From CAIWHR01 sp963708855 (GTDB taxonomy: Bacteria; Pseudomonadota; Gammaproteobacteria; Burkholderiales; Casimicrobiaceae), in contig CAVPUM010000005.1 of assembly GCA_963708855.1 (NCBI GenBank), forward strand, positions 1-64,000: 64,000 bases of DNA, written 5' to 3'. Both the position numbers and the translations under genes were made by a program. A model generated the notes under the pieces. The model saw nothing but the letters and a program-made list of their open reading frames with translations. It did no database searches and was not told where the DNA came from. Positions within the stretch are counted from its first letter, which is position 1. Each line of letters starts with the position of its first letter. Below are positions 21,224 through 30,245 of the stretch, piece after piece.

Positions 21224-21262
21224 AGAATTTTCCCTAAAGTGTCCTCTGGAGATTGATCAGGC

Positions 21263-21278
21263 TGGCATACCGATTGCT
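21263..21278 (+). promoter_or_regulatory. Sigma-54 promoter of pilA
   Basis: TGGCATACCGATTGCT fits the -24/-12 consensus TGGCAC-N5-TTGCW: the invariant GG and GC are exactly 10 bases apart. The predicted start is near 21290, giving a leader of about 55 bases before the ATG at 21346, which has the ribosome site AAGGAGA. Major pilin genes are classically RpoN/PilR-dependent, so the position supports the call. Confidence 0.75.
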
Positions 21279-21345
21279 CAAATGGTCACAGCATCGCTGG
21301 GTGCTCGGTTCACGGGGTTTTCTCAAACGACCAAGGAGACAGGAA

Positions 21346-21828
21346 ATGAAGCGTATTCAACAAGGTTTCACGTTGATCGAACTGATGATCGTGGTTGCGA
21401 TCATCGGCATTCTGGCGGCGGTCGCGCTGCCTGCGTACCAGGAATATGTGGTCCGCGCGAGAGTGTCGGAAGTCATTCTGGCCGCAAGCGCGTGTCGAAC
21501 GACCATTTCCGAAGCCTATCAGACGGGCACTGCCACTGTGGGGCCCGGTGCTAACAACTGGGGCTGCGAAAACGCGGCGCAAAGCTCGACGTATGTCGCG
21601 AGCATCGCGACGGACGGTAACGGCGTGGTGACGGTGACAGCTGCGACGGGTCTCGGCGGCAATCCGACAGCGGATGGCGGAACCGTCGTTCTGACGCCGC
21701 TCGACGCGGCGGGAGCCCTCATCACCGCAGCTGCGATACCCACGCAGATCGGCGGCTGGGCCTGTAACAAAGCGCCCGGTGCGCTGGGAACCATACCGGC
21801 GAAGTACCTGCCGGGTTCTTGCAAGTAA
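21346..21828 (+). CDS. pilA: Type IV major pilin PilA
   Basis: A 160-residue class IVa prepilin. The ATG at 21346 gives a six-residue leader and MKRIQQG/FTLIELMIVVAI, the prepilin-peptidase site with the conserved Glu at +5. The N-terminal helix runs to about residue 55. Four cysteines follow (ACRT, WGCEN, WACNK and the terminal GSCK), so two disulfides are possible, the last closing a C-terminal loop. It is intact and driven by the sigma-54 promoter at 21263. A terminator follows at 21862. The subunit would be cleaved by PilD and polymerised into pili for twitching, adhesion or DNA uptake. Confidence 0.92.
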   Translation: MKRIQQGFTLIELMIVVAIIGILAAVALPAYQEYVVRARVSEVILAASACRTTISEAYQTGTATVGPGANNWGCENAAQSSTYVASIATDGNGVVTVTAATGLGGNPTADGGTVVLTPLDAAGALITAAAIPTQIGGWACNKAPGALGTIPAKYLPGSCK

Positions 21829-21861
21829 TCGTCCGGGAACGGCTTTACCGACGCAGAGAGG

Positions 21862-21887
21862 GGGCCGCCGCATAGGCGGCCCTTTTT
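21862..21887 (+). terminator. Rho-independent terminator after pilA
   Basis: The stem GGGCCGCC (21862-21869) pairs with GGCGGCCC (21875-21882) around a 5-base loop, followed directly by TTTTT. It lies 34 bases after the pilA stop. It should separate pilA transcription from the second pilin, which would then need its own promoter or read-through. Confidence 0.85.
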
Positions 21888-21976
21888 CTTGCCTTGTCCT
21901 CAGGGCCGCACCGCGGGTTCGCCGCGGCTGCGCCACCGAAGCAGCTGAATATCTTTCGTCGAATCGCGGATAGGCC

Positions 21977-22453
21977 ATGGATCGTGTCCAAGCGGGATTC
22001 ACCCTGATCGAGATGTTGATCGTGGTTGCGCTCGCCAGCATAGTGGCGGGATTCGCCTTTCCGGCCTACCGGGACTATGTGATCAGGGGACGCATTTCGG
22101 AAGTGTTCCTTGCGACAAGCCAATGCCGTACGGTGATTGCCGAAACCTATCAGTCGGCCCCCAGGGGTACCTCGATCGGCACCGACAAATGGGCATGTGG
22201 CGAAGGCTTGACGACAACGCAGTATGTCGCATCCATTTCAACCGACCCCGACGGCATCATCACTGTGACGACGTCGGCCAGCCCATCGCTTGGCGTGGCG
22301 GCGGGCACTACCCTGACGCTTACGCCGATAAGGGAAGATGGAGCGGCGTTGGCGATCGGCGACATTCCCAGGAAGGTGTTCGGGTTCAAGTGCGAGCCGG
22401 GCGGGGCGACCCCGATCCCGGCAAAGTTCTTGCCGGTCTCCTGTCGAGTTTGA
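21977..22453 (+). CDS. Type IV pilin paralogue
   Basis: A 158-residue prepilin with leader MDRVQAG and mature start FTLIEMLIVVALASIV. It is clearly related to the first pilin along its length: both have a Cys-Arg-Thr near the end of the helix, a following TYQ/AYQ, a central WxCxE, a threonine-rich strand region and a C-terminal PAKFLPVSC (PAKYLPGSC in the first). All four cysteines are conserved. It has no obvious strong promoter and sits behind the pilA terminator, so it may be a minor or alternative pilin. The frame is intact. Confidence 0.88.
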   Translation: MDRVQAGFTLIEMLIVVALASIVAGFAFPAYRDYVIRGRISEVFLATSQCRTVIAETYQSAPRGTSIGTDKWACGEGLTTTQYVASISTDPDGIITVTTSASPSLGVAAGTTLTLTPIREDGAALAIGDIPRKVFGFKCEPGGATPIPAKFLPVSCRV

Positions 22454-22522
22454 TCGTCAGTCGACATTGAGCACCGGCAAGTCCGAACTGGACGGGTCTC
22501 GCGAGAGATGCCACTCGATCGA

Positions 22523-22550
22523 TGAGCCGCACTGAACGCGATGCGGCTCA
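22523..22550. terminator. Possible bidirectional terminator between the second pilin and dut
   Basis: TGAGCCGCA (22523-22531) pairs perfectly with TGCGGCTCA (22542-22550) around a 10-base loop. It lies between convergent genes. There is no T-run on either side, so it is only a weak terminator candidate. Confidence 0.4.
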
Positions 22551-22581
22551 CGGTTGCGCTGGATGATGGGCCGTCGGAAGC

Positions 22582-23041
22582 TCAGCGTCCGGTGCTGCCG
22601 AATCCGCCGGCCGAGCGCTCGCTGGCCGCGAAATCGGCAACCACATCGAATGCGGCCTGCACGACAGGGACGATGACGAGCTGCGCCAGTCGCTCCAGCG
22701 GCTGCAGCGAATAGGAGGCCGCGCCGCGGTTCCAGCAACTCACCATCAGCTGCCCCTGATAGTCGGAGTCGATCAACCCGACGAGATTGCCGAGCACGAT
22801 GCCGTGCTTGTGGCCGAGACCCGAGCGCGGGAGGATCACCGCGCGCCAGACCGGCATCGGCGATGTGGATCGCCACTCCGGTCGGAACGAGCTCGACATG
22901 TCCGGGCGCGAGCGTGATCGGCGCGTCGATGCACGCGCGCAGGTCCATCCCCGCCGCGCCCGGCGTCGCGTAGGCGGGCAGATGCGGGCGAATCCGCTCG
23001 TCGAGAACCTTGAGCGCGATCCTTGCCGTCCGCGCCGTCAT
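22582..23041 (-). CDS. dut: Deoxyuridine 5'-triphosphate nucleotidohydrolase
   Basis: Trimeric dUTPase, about 152 residues; hydrolyses dUTP to dUMP to keep uracil out of DNA and supply dTMP synthesis. ATPGAAGMDLRACID is motif 1, then PRSGLGHKHGI (motif 2), GLIDSDYQGQLMVSCWN (motif 3) and the C-terminal ERSAGGFGSTGR (motif 5, the flexible arm that closes on substrate). The frame shifts near 22865, between motifs 1 and 2. Its ATG overlaps the coaBC stop by four bases (ATGA), matching the widespread coaBC-dut operon. Confidence 0.93.
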
Positions 23042-24247
23042 GGCGCTTTGGTGGCGGTGGATTGCGGCAGGCGACGCGCGATCTCCGCGACCAGGCGCCG
23101 AGCGAGCTCCAGCTTGGTCATCCGCGGCAGCGGATGCGCGCCGGCATCGTCGAACAGGACAACCTCGTTGTCGTCGCTGCCGAAGGCGTCCTGCGCCCGA
23201 TTGGCGACGATCAGCGGCAGCCGCTTGCGCCGGCGCTTTTCGTCCGCGTTGCGCTCGACGTCGTCGGTCTCCGCGGCGAAGCCGACGCAGTACGGCGCGC
23301 CAGGCCGCGCGGCGACGGTCGCGAGGATGTCGACCGTCGGCTGCAGGACGATCGTCATTGGCGCGCCGCTCTTCTTGAGCTTCGTTTCCGCTCGCGCGAC
23401 GGGCGTGTAATCGGCGACCGCCGCGACCGCGACAAAGGCGTCGACGCCGTTCAGGCTCGAATCGACGGCGGCGGCCATCTCGGCTGCGCTGGTGACGTCG
23501 ATTCGCGCAACGCCCACCGGCGTCGCGAGCGACGTCGGACCGCTCACGAGCGTCACGGCCGCACCCGCCTCGGCGGCGGCCCGCGCGAGCGCATAGCCCA
23601 TCTTGCCGGAGCTCGTGTTGGTGATGCCGCGCACCGGGTCGATCGCCTCGAACGTCGGGCCGGCCGTGAGCAGCAGGCGTCGTCCCGCGAGCAGCTTCGG
23701 TTGCGCCCACGCGATGACGGCATCGAAGATCTCCTGCGGCTCGAGCATGCGGCCATCGCCGGTCTCGCCGCAGGCCTGGTCGCCGCTGCCGGGTCCCAGC
23801 ACGATGACGCCGTCGGCGAGCGAGCCGCGCGACGTTGCGCTGGTTGGCCGCGTTCGACCACATCTGCCGGTTCATCGCGGGCGCCACGAACAGCGCGCAG
23901 TCGCGCGCCAGCGTCAGCGTGGACAGGAGATCGTCGGCGTGACCGTTGGCGATCTTCGCGAGAAAGTCGGCCGACGCCGGCGCGACGACGATCGCGTCGG
24001 CGCCGCGCGACAGGTCGATGTGGCTCATTCCGTTGCCGGCGCCGGACTGCCACAGGTCGGTGTGGACCGGCCGTCCGGACAGCGCCTGCAGCGTCAGTGG
24101 CGTGACGAAACGGCAGGCGGCGGCCGTCATGCAGACGTCGACCGCGATGTCCGCCTTGACGAACAGCCGCGTGAGCTCGGCGGCCTTGTAGGCGGCGATG
24201 CCGCCGGTCAGGCCCAGCACGATTCGCGAAGGCGGCTTGTGATTCAT
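23038..24247 (-). CDS. coaBC: Bifunctional phosphopantothenoylcysteine decarboxylase / phosphopantothenate-cysteine ligase
   Basis: Coenzyme A synthesis enzyme of about 403 residues. The N-terminal flavin-dependent CoaC half has LTGGIAAYKAAELTRLFVK, the catalytic His in GMSHIDLSRGADAIVVAPAS, and APAMNRQMW. The C-terminal CoaB half has LLLTAGPTFEAIDPVRGITN, SGKMGYALARAA, AVADYTP and the KLKKSG substrate-binding stretch. One extra base near 23830 breaks the frame. The ATG at 24247 lies one base from a 45-bp repeat (24249-24293) that has a second copy before radC. In relatives this gene is divergent from radC; here a 3-kb module lies between them. Confidence 0.92.
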
Positions 24248-24248
24248 G

Positions 24249-24293
24249 ATCCCATTGGCGAATGCACGCGTTGCGGCGCGAAGTTTACACTGC
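24249..24293 (+). repeat. Imperfect 45-bp direct repeat, copy A
   Basis: Pairs with 27243-27287 in the same orientation. The right 19 bases (GGCGCGAAGTTTACACTGC) are identical, the left 16 differ by two, and the middle 10 are diverged. Copy A touches the coaBC start and supplies the TAA stop of the TPR/GT41 gene. The two copies bound the module between coaBC and radC. Confidence 0.7.
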
Positions 24294-26851
24294 GCGGGCC
24301 GCGGCCCGCGGGCGAGCCACCGATTCCAGGAAACGCTCGAGCGCGCGCACGGGCTCGAGATCGCCGAACAGCGTGCCGCGGCGCGCGATCAATTCGTCGC
24401 GGCGCGTGGCGCGCAACGCCGGGTCGCGGGCAAGCGCAACCGCCAGCTCGACATAGTCCTCGTCCGACGTCGCGACGAGCGCATCCATGCCCATCCGCCG
24501 CAGGATGCCGCTGCCGAGCCGTCCGCGCATGAACTTGCCCTCGCGGCTGACGACCGGAAGGCCGCATTCGATCGCTTGTATCGCCGTGTTGAATCCCGAG
24601 AACCCCAGCGTATCCAACATGAGGTGCGCGCGTTGCATCAATCCGAAGAACCGCGCGCGGTCGAGCGTGGGCACGAACGTGACGCAGTCCGCGAATCGAA
24701 GTCCGGCCTGTCGATAGCATCGCTCCAGCCGTTCTTCCAGTTGCTGGCTCACGTTGCCGTCCCTCGGCCGGAAGAAGATCAGCCGGCCCGCCGCGCCCAG
24801 GCGACGCGAGATTTCCACCCACACGCCGTCGTGCAACGGCGAGTACTTGAACGGCGTGCCGGGGCACAAGAGCAGCGGCACGTTCAGCGGCAGGCCGAGC
24901 GCCGCGAGGTCGGGCGCCACCGCCACCGGCGCCAGTGGCTCGTAACAGACGCCCAAGTGCGGCAGCATGGTCAGCTGCTCGGTGTAGCAAGCCGCGGCAT
25001 CCGGCGGCTCCAGCGCCTCCGCCGACAGGTAATGGTCGATGGTAGGAAGGCCCGTTGTTTCGGGATGGCCCCAAGTGGCGACCTGCACCGGTGCCAGGCG
25101 CATGTTGGCCAGAATGATCGTAAGGGAATCCATGCCGATCTCCGGATAGATCAGCACATCAAGCTGGCTGCCGGCGATGATCGTGGCCCATTGCGTCGCA
25201 TCGTGCCTGCCTCCTTCCAGCCGGTGTGCCCATTGGCGGGCTTGCTCGGTCTCGGCGTCGCTCTTGGGGCCAAGGTTGAAGAGATGCAGCTCGAATCGCT
25301 GCTTGTCGAGATGCTTGACCCACCCCTTGACGATTGCGTTCCAGACCGGATGATCCCGCAATTGCGCCGACGCGATGCCCACACGAATGGGCCCGGTCGA
25401 TCGCGCCACCAGCGGCGGCACGTGCTGCTTCTGCCATGTCGCCACCAACCGTGCGCAAAGCGACCCGTAGCGCCCCAGCAGTGCGCGATTGTCGAATTCC
25501 TGATACGCCAGGTAGAACGGCTGCATCGCACCCACTGCCCTGTGGCCGTCCACACTCCTTGCCGCATCGAACCATTGGTCGAGCTCGGAGAGCATGCGCG
25601 CGAAGTTCGAGCGGGATTTCGCCACCTCGCCCGCCTCGGCGCAAAGCGGCGGAATCTGAGCCATCACCAGCGTCCACCGCGCACGGGCATGCGAGGGGTC
25701 TGCCGCAAGCGCCCGTTCGTAGCAGTCGATGGCCTCGCGTGTTCGCAACTGGCGCATCAGCGCGTTGCCGAGCTGGTAATGCGCTTCCGCATTCGAGCTC
25801 TGCAATGCGATCGCCTTGCGAAAGGCCGCCGCGGCGCCGTTCGTGTCGTCGCGCTCCAGGCATTGCCCGCCTTCAAAGATCAGCGCCGCCGCCGAGTTGG
25901 GCTGATCCTGCAGCAGCTGGCGACGTTGATCGCGGGCTTCGTCGTCGTGGCCAAGGTCGCGCAGGGCAAGCGCGAGGCCTATACGTGCCTCGACCAGTCC
26001 CGGCTCCAGCTCGATCGCCCTCCGGAATCGTTCGAGCGCTTCGGCCGGAGCGCCGCTGTCACGCAGCACGTTGCCGAGATTGCAATTCGCAGCGGCCGAG
26101 GCCGGCTCGAGCGCGAGCACTTTTTCCAGGCATTGTCGCGCTTCCGTATGGCGGCCGACACGCGCGAGCACGGTGCCCCGGTTGCGCAGAGCCGGCATGG
26201 ACGCCGGATCGAGCTTTTGCGCGCGGTCGAGGGCTTCGAGCGCACGAGCGAACTCTCCGGCGTTGGCGAGCGCGAGGCCGAGGTTGCTCAGTGCCTCGGC
26301 GTGATCGGGTTTCAGCTTGACCGCCGTCTCCAACGCGCGCACGGCCCCGCGCGCATCGCCCAGCTCGAGCAAGGTGGCGCCGAGGTTCGTGTGCGCCGCC
26401 ACCGATTTGCCGGCGGCGCGGCAGCGCGGCGGAAATGTGTCGCGGCGTCCTGCAGCAGACCCCGCCGCCGCAACTGATTGCCGAGATTGTAGTGGGCATC
26501 GCCGAATCCCGGCTCGAGCTTGACGGCGCGCTCGAAGCAGACTTGCGCTTCGTCGAGACGGCCCTGCCTCAGGTAGACGTTGCCGAGATTGTTGTGCGCG
26601 GCGGCGAACTTCGGATTGATCGCGATCGCGTCGGAAATGAGACCCTGCGCGTCGTCGAGCCGGCCGGTCTGCAGCGCGACGACTCCCAGCAGGTGCTTGG
26701 CGTCGAAATGCTTCGGCAACGCCGCCAGGACCTGGCGGTAGGCGGCGTCGGCTTCTTTCAGTCGACCGGCCTGGTGGTGCGCGATCGCCAGATTCAGCAG
26801 AGCGGCGGCCGCGTTTGCGGGTGGACCGGGCCGGCCCGGGCGCATGGACAT
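24285..26851 (-). CDS. TPR protein with C-terminal GT41 (SPINDLY/OGT-like) glycosyltransferase domain
   Basis: About 855 residues. The first half (residues about 10-420) is a run of tetratricopeptide repeats, such as AHNNLGNVYLRQGRLDEAQ. The second half matches the O-GlcNAc-transferase/SPINDLY catalytic region: HPVWNAIVKGWVKHLDKQRF, then ATWGHPETTGLPTIDHY, LLLCPGTPFKYSPLHDGVW and GFSGFNTAIQAIECGLPVVS. Such enzymes transfer a sugar to Ser/Thr, or to Asn in HMW1C relatives, using a nucleotide sugar. One frame shift near 26415. No membrane segment or signal, so cytoplasmic. Target unknown; the nearby pilins are candidates only by proximity. Confidence 0.82.
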
Positions 26852-26888
26852 GCGGCGAGTCCCTCGGTGGGTGGCGGAGATTCGGCTT

Positions 26889-27230
26889 TCAGTTCGGGAG
26901 TCTGTTCACGCGCCGTTCGGCCTGGGCGGTGGCCACGACGGTGGCGAGCTCGTAGGTCATTGTGTCGATGAATGCCTTCGGATAACCGGCCTCGTGCAAG
27001 GCCCATTTGAAACGGTTGGCCAGGCGCGCCTTCGTGTACAGGTTCAGCTTGTGCTTTCGCGCGAAGTCGTACGCCTGGCGCAGCACCATGTCGTGCGTCT
27101 TCTTCTGTTTGACTTCGGCTTTCTTGCCGTGGGCATCGACGCTTGCCGGCGGCACGCGCTGGGCCAGATCGCGCGCCATCCGGGCCGCCAGCGCATCGAC
27201 CTCCTTGGTGTCGAACCACGTGAAAATCAT
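26889..27230 (-). CDS. Conserved hypothetical protein upstream of the TPR/GT41 gene
   Basis: 113 residues, intact, beginning MIFTWFDTKEVDALAARMA. It is charged and mainly helical, with a Lys-rich centre (GKKAEVKQKKTHDM) and no signal peptide, membrane segment or motif that I recognise. It ends 37 bases before the TPR/GT41 start on the same strand, so the two are probably one transcript, and it may assist or regulate that enzyme. The repeat copy at 27243 lies 12 bases upstream of its start and could carry its promoter. Confidence 0.65.
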   Translation of the reverse strand: MIFTWFDTKEVDALAARMARDLAQRVPPASVDAHGKKAEVKQKKTHDMVLRQAYDFARKHKLNLYTKARLANRFKWALHEAGYPKAFIDTMTYELATVVATAQAERRVNRLPN

Positions 27231-27242
27231 GAACTCTCCATC

Positions 27243-27287
27243 ATCCCAATGGCGAATAGAGGCGTGCTGGCGCGAAGTTTACACTGC
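27243..27287 (+). repeat. Imperfect 45-bp direct repeat, copy B
   Basis: Second copy of the element at 24249-24293, same orientation, identical in the last 19 bases (27269-27287). It lies between the divergent hypothetical gene (start 27230) and radC (start 27388). See copy A for the comparison and the insertion finding for the interpretation. Confidence 0.7.
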
Positions 27288-27387
27288 CCGCAGGGCTCAT
27301 GACGCGTTCGGCAAAGGCCTGATCGGATTCCCCCGCGGGTCGGATGCCGCCTCCGCGGAGAGTGACCAGTGGTCCGGAGCAACTCCC

Positions 27388-28063
27388 ATGCGCATCGCCG
27401 CAGATCTGCAGCACGAACGACCGCGCGAACGGCTGCTTGCGCACGGCGCGACCGCGCTATCCGATGCCGAGCTCGTCGCTCTGCTCTTGCGCACCGGCAC
27501 CGTCGGCAGCAGCGCACTCGACGTCGCTCGCGCCCTCATCGCCCGTTTCGGCGGGGTGGCCGGTCTCCTTGCGGCGCCGGTGGCCGAAGTCGCGGCCGTG
27601 CATGGCGTCGGCCCGGCAAAGGGAGCAGAGCTCGCGAGCGTCGTCGAGCTGGCGCGGCGGTCGCTGGCGCAGCAGGCGCGCCGGTCGCGACGCGCTCGCT
27701 TCGCCGCAAGCGGTCCGCGACTATCTGCGGCTGCTGCTCGCGGCGCGGCCTTACGAGGTGTTCGTCGGTCTGTTTCTCGACAGCCAGAACCGGCTGCTCG
27801 CCGCGGACGAGCTCTTTCGCGGCACCCTCGCGCAGACGTCCGTCTACCCGCGCGAAGTCGTCAAGGAGGCCCTCGCGCGCAACGCGGCGGCGATGATCTT
27901 CGCGCACAACCACCCTTCCGGCGTCGCCGAGCCCAGCCGCGCCGACGAGCTGCTCACCCAGGCGCTGAAGCAGGCGCTCGCGCTGGTGGACATCCGCACG
28001 CTCGACCACTTCGTCGTTGCCGATGGCCAGCTCACGTCGTTTGCCGAGCGGGGATTGCTCTAG
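27388..28063 (+). CDS. radC: RadC-family (JAB/MPN) protein
   Basis: About 224 residues. The N-terminal helix-hairpin-helix part begins MRIAADLQHERPRERLLAHG. The C-terminal JAB1/MPN metalloprotease-like domain has the metal ligands in IFAHNHPSGVAEPS (HxHPSG) and the downstream LDHFVVADGQLTSFAERGLL. The frame shifts near 27700. The name comes from an old link to DNA repair that has not held up; the cellular role is unclear. In many Proteobacteria radC sits between coaBC and rpmB-rpmG, which are both present in this window but pushed apart. Confidence 0.9.
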
Positions 28064-28231
28064 CGAAGTATTTGCGTTCACCGACCCGCTTCTGCGCGCC
28101 CGAAAATTGCGGCAGGAAGACAAAGGTACGGGTTACACTACGCGCGCCGCATCGAAAGTCATCGTCGCGCGAAGGCATGGAAGTCGGCTTGAGCGCAAGA
28201 ACGTGGCGCGACAACCGATACTGACCCAGAC

Positions 28232-29977
28232 ATGAAGGTGAGAACGGCGCCACTTGGCGCCGGGGCGCACGGCGACCCCTTGTCCCCGCCACCTGCCGCC
28301 GCTTTCGGTTCCGAAAGCTCAGCGCGGCGGGCTGACACGGCCTGTCTCGCCATCCTCGGCCTCGTCTGGATCGCAATGGCCGCATTGGCGAACCCGATCG
28401 GAGATTTCCCGCTCAACGATGACTGGGTCTATGGCCTGGCCGTCAAGTCGATCCTCGAGTCCGGACAATTCAGGCTCCCGAGTCCTGCGTCGACCAACCT
28501 TCTTCCGCAAGCCTATTGGGGTGCGCTGTTCTGCCTCCCGTCCGGTTTCTCGTTCACGGCTTTGCGCATGTCGACGCTGGTGCTCGGGCTCCTCGGCGTC
28601 TGGGCAACGTTCGGCATCCTGCGGCAACTCGGCGCGGGCGCCAGGATTGCATTGCTCGCCGCCGCTCTCATCGCGGGCAATCCGGTGTACTTCGCGCTGG
28701 CCAACACGTTCATGACGGATGTGCCATTCGTTGCCGTCTCGGCCGCCTCGCTGTTCTTTCTCGTGCGATGGTCGTTCCATTCGAACGCTCGGGATGCGTT
28801 GCTCGGCCTGCTGCTGGCCATGGTCGCCATTCTCATCCGGCAGGCTGGCATCGTCATTCCATTGGGCTTCGCGATTGCGTACGTGCTCACGCGGGGGCCG
28901 GGGTTCAGGACAATAGCCGTCGCCGTCGTGCCCCTTCTGATCGGGGTGCTGCTGCATTTCGGATTCCAGGCGTGGCTTCATCTGACAGGCGGCACGCCGT
29001 CCGCGGGCGAGCCGCCACTCTTCGCTACGGTTGCCGAGAATTTGCGCCACACATTCAGAATTCCGCTGCGCTTCTTCATTTTTTTCGCCTACGCGGGATT
29101 TTTTTCGCTGCCCATTCTCGTCGTTGTCTCGTTGCGGGCATGGGAGCGCTCGGATGCCGCGCAACGACGCACGTTGCTCGCTGTTTTCGTTGCGGCGATT
29201 GCCGCGTCCGTGGTCGGGATGATGACGATTGGCAGGCCGATGCCCTTCATCGACAATGTGCTGAACGATTTTGGCGTAGGGCCGCTGACGCTTACCGATT
29301 CGTATTTCCTGAAAAGGAACGTCCCGGACGTTCCGGCGTGGCTCTCGGCATTCTGGTTCGTGGCGACGATTGCCGCCATCCTCGGATCTGCCCTGCTTGC
29401 GTGCATGGTTCCATACGGTCTTCGTGGCGTCAGGAGGCGTCGGTTGGTTTCCGGGAAGGCGCCCGCGATGATCATCGTCGTTGGCTCCGTTGTCGCCTAC
29501 GTAGTCCTCGCCGCGCTGGCGCTCCGGTTTTTTTACGACCGGTATATGTTGTTCCCGCTGCTTTCCGCCGTGCTCGTCACGGGTCTTCTTTGCGGGGGCG
29601 CGTCATCCGGCAGTCTGTCGAAGCGAGGGAGCGCAGTGCTGGTGATGATCCTGACGCTGCAGGCGACGTTCACCGTCGTCGCGACGCGCGATTATCTCGA
29701 ATGGAACCGGACCAGGTGGGTGGCGACGAGTGCGCTGCTGACGGCGGGCGTACCACGGACGTCAATCGACGGCGGGTACGAATTCAACGGTTGGCTGGGT
29801 TACGATCCGGGCTATCAGAGAAAGCAGGGCAAGAGTCCATGGTGGGTGATCGACGACGAGTACGTCATCGCTTCGGGTCCGATGCCGGGGTATGCGGTCT
29901 TTCGGGCGTACCCATTCTGGAGACTGCTTGCGGGGCGAGAATCCGAAGTGGTGGTCCTGCGTCGGGACCGGCAGTAG
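28232..29977 (+). CDS. GT39/ArnT-like membrane glycosyltransferase
   Basis: An intact 581-residue multi-pass protein. After a Pro/Ala-rich cytoplasmic head (residues 1-35) the first membrane segment leads into NPIGDFPLNDDWVYGLAVKS, whose Asp-Asp matches the catalytic acidic loop of polyprenyl-phosphate-dependent transferases (GT-C fold). NTFMTDVPFVA is the second typical loop, and about ten further hydrophobic segments follow. The C-terminal ~120 residues are periplasmic-like. Such enzymes move a sugar from a lipid carrier to a glycan, lipid A or protein on the outer face of the membrane. With the GtrB-like GT2 and GtrA of this cluster it could form a three-part glycosylation module. Confidence 0.75.
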   Translation: MKVRTAPLGAGAHGDPLSPPPAAAFGSESSARRADTACLAILGLVWIAMAALANPIGDFPLNDDWVYGLAVKSILESGQFRLPSPASTNLLPQAYWGALFCLPSGFSFTALRMSTLVLGLLGVWATFGILRQLGAGARIALLAAALIAGNPVYFALANTFMTDVPFVAVSAASLFFLVRWSFHSNARDALLGLLLAMVAILIRQAGIVIPLGFAIAYVLTRGPGFRTIAVAVVPLLIGVLLHFGFQAWLHLTGGTPSAGEPPLFATVAENLRHTFRIPLRFFIFFAYAGFFSLPILVVVSLRAWERSDAAQRRTLLAVFVAAIAASVVGMMTIGRPMPFIDNVLNDFGVGPLTLTDSYFLKRNVPDVPAWLSAFWFVATIAAILGSALLACMVPYGLRGVRRRRLVSGKAPAMIIVVGSVVAYVVLAALALRFFYDRYMLFPLLSAVLVTGLLCGGASSGSLSKRGSAVLVMILTLQATFTVVATRDYLEWNRTRWVATSALLTAGVPRTSIDGGYEFNGWLGYDPGYQRKQGKSPWWVIDDEYVIASGPMPGYAVFRAYPFWRLLAGRESEVVVLRRDRQ

Positions 29978-30245
29978 GCTGCAGGCGCTTCGCCCGTTCG
30001 ACCTGAACGGCTGCCTTGCGGCCGAATGTTCCCGAATTCGACGTCCGAAGCCGGGACTGCGTCGAGCCGGACAAGCCGGACGGGCCGGTCCTACCCTCGC
30101 ATTGGCGCCCCGATTGTGCACATGTCGTCGATGGCATACTGTTTGCTACAGTAATCGCCATGCCTCGCCTCGCCACCACCGACGTGCGCCACCCGCTTTT
30201 TGGCGGCCGATCCGGGCAGAAATTGCCCGCCCGCGGGCCCCGGAA
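29978..30245. other. Intergenic region before rfbF
   Basis: 268 bases with no gene seen. The only clear signal is the sigma-54 promoter at 30132-30147. Short GC-rich inverted segments around 30055-30100 lack a T-run. Confidence 0.5.
30132..30147 (+). promoter_or_regulatory. Sigma-54 promoter upstream of rfbF
   Basis: TGGCATACTGTTTGCT matches the -24/-12 consensus, with GG and GC exactly 10 bases apart and a full TTGCT -12 element. Thirteen of 16 bases are the same as in the pilA promoter at 21263, including the whole TGGCATAC and TTGCT blocks. It is about 99 bases before the rfbF ATG. Confidence 0.65.

Larger units (their letters stand above)
20940..21345. other. AT-rich regulatory gap upstream of pilA
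   Basis: About 400 bases between the FHA gene and the first pilin. The left part has coding-like composition and may be an extension of the FHA gene. From about 21120 the A+T content rises sharply compared with the rest of the window, with A- and T-runs at 21200-21240. It holds an IHF-like site and a sigma-54 promoter, listed separately. No other gene is seen. Confidence 0.6.

Noticed and set aside
24249..24293. CRISPR repeat or REP element
   Set aside because: Only two copies are seen, 3 kb apart, with no spacer array and no palindromic core typical of REP sequences.
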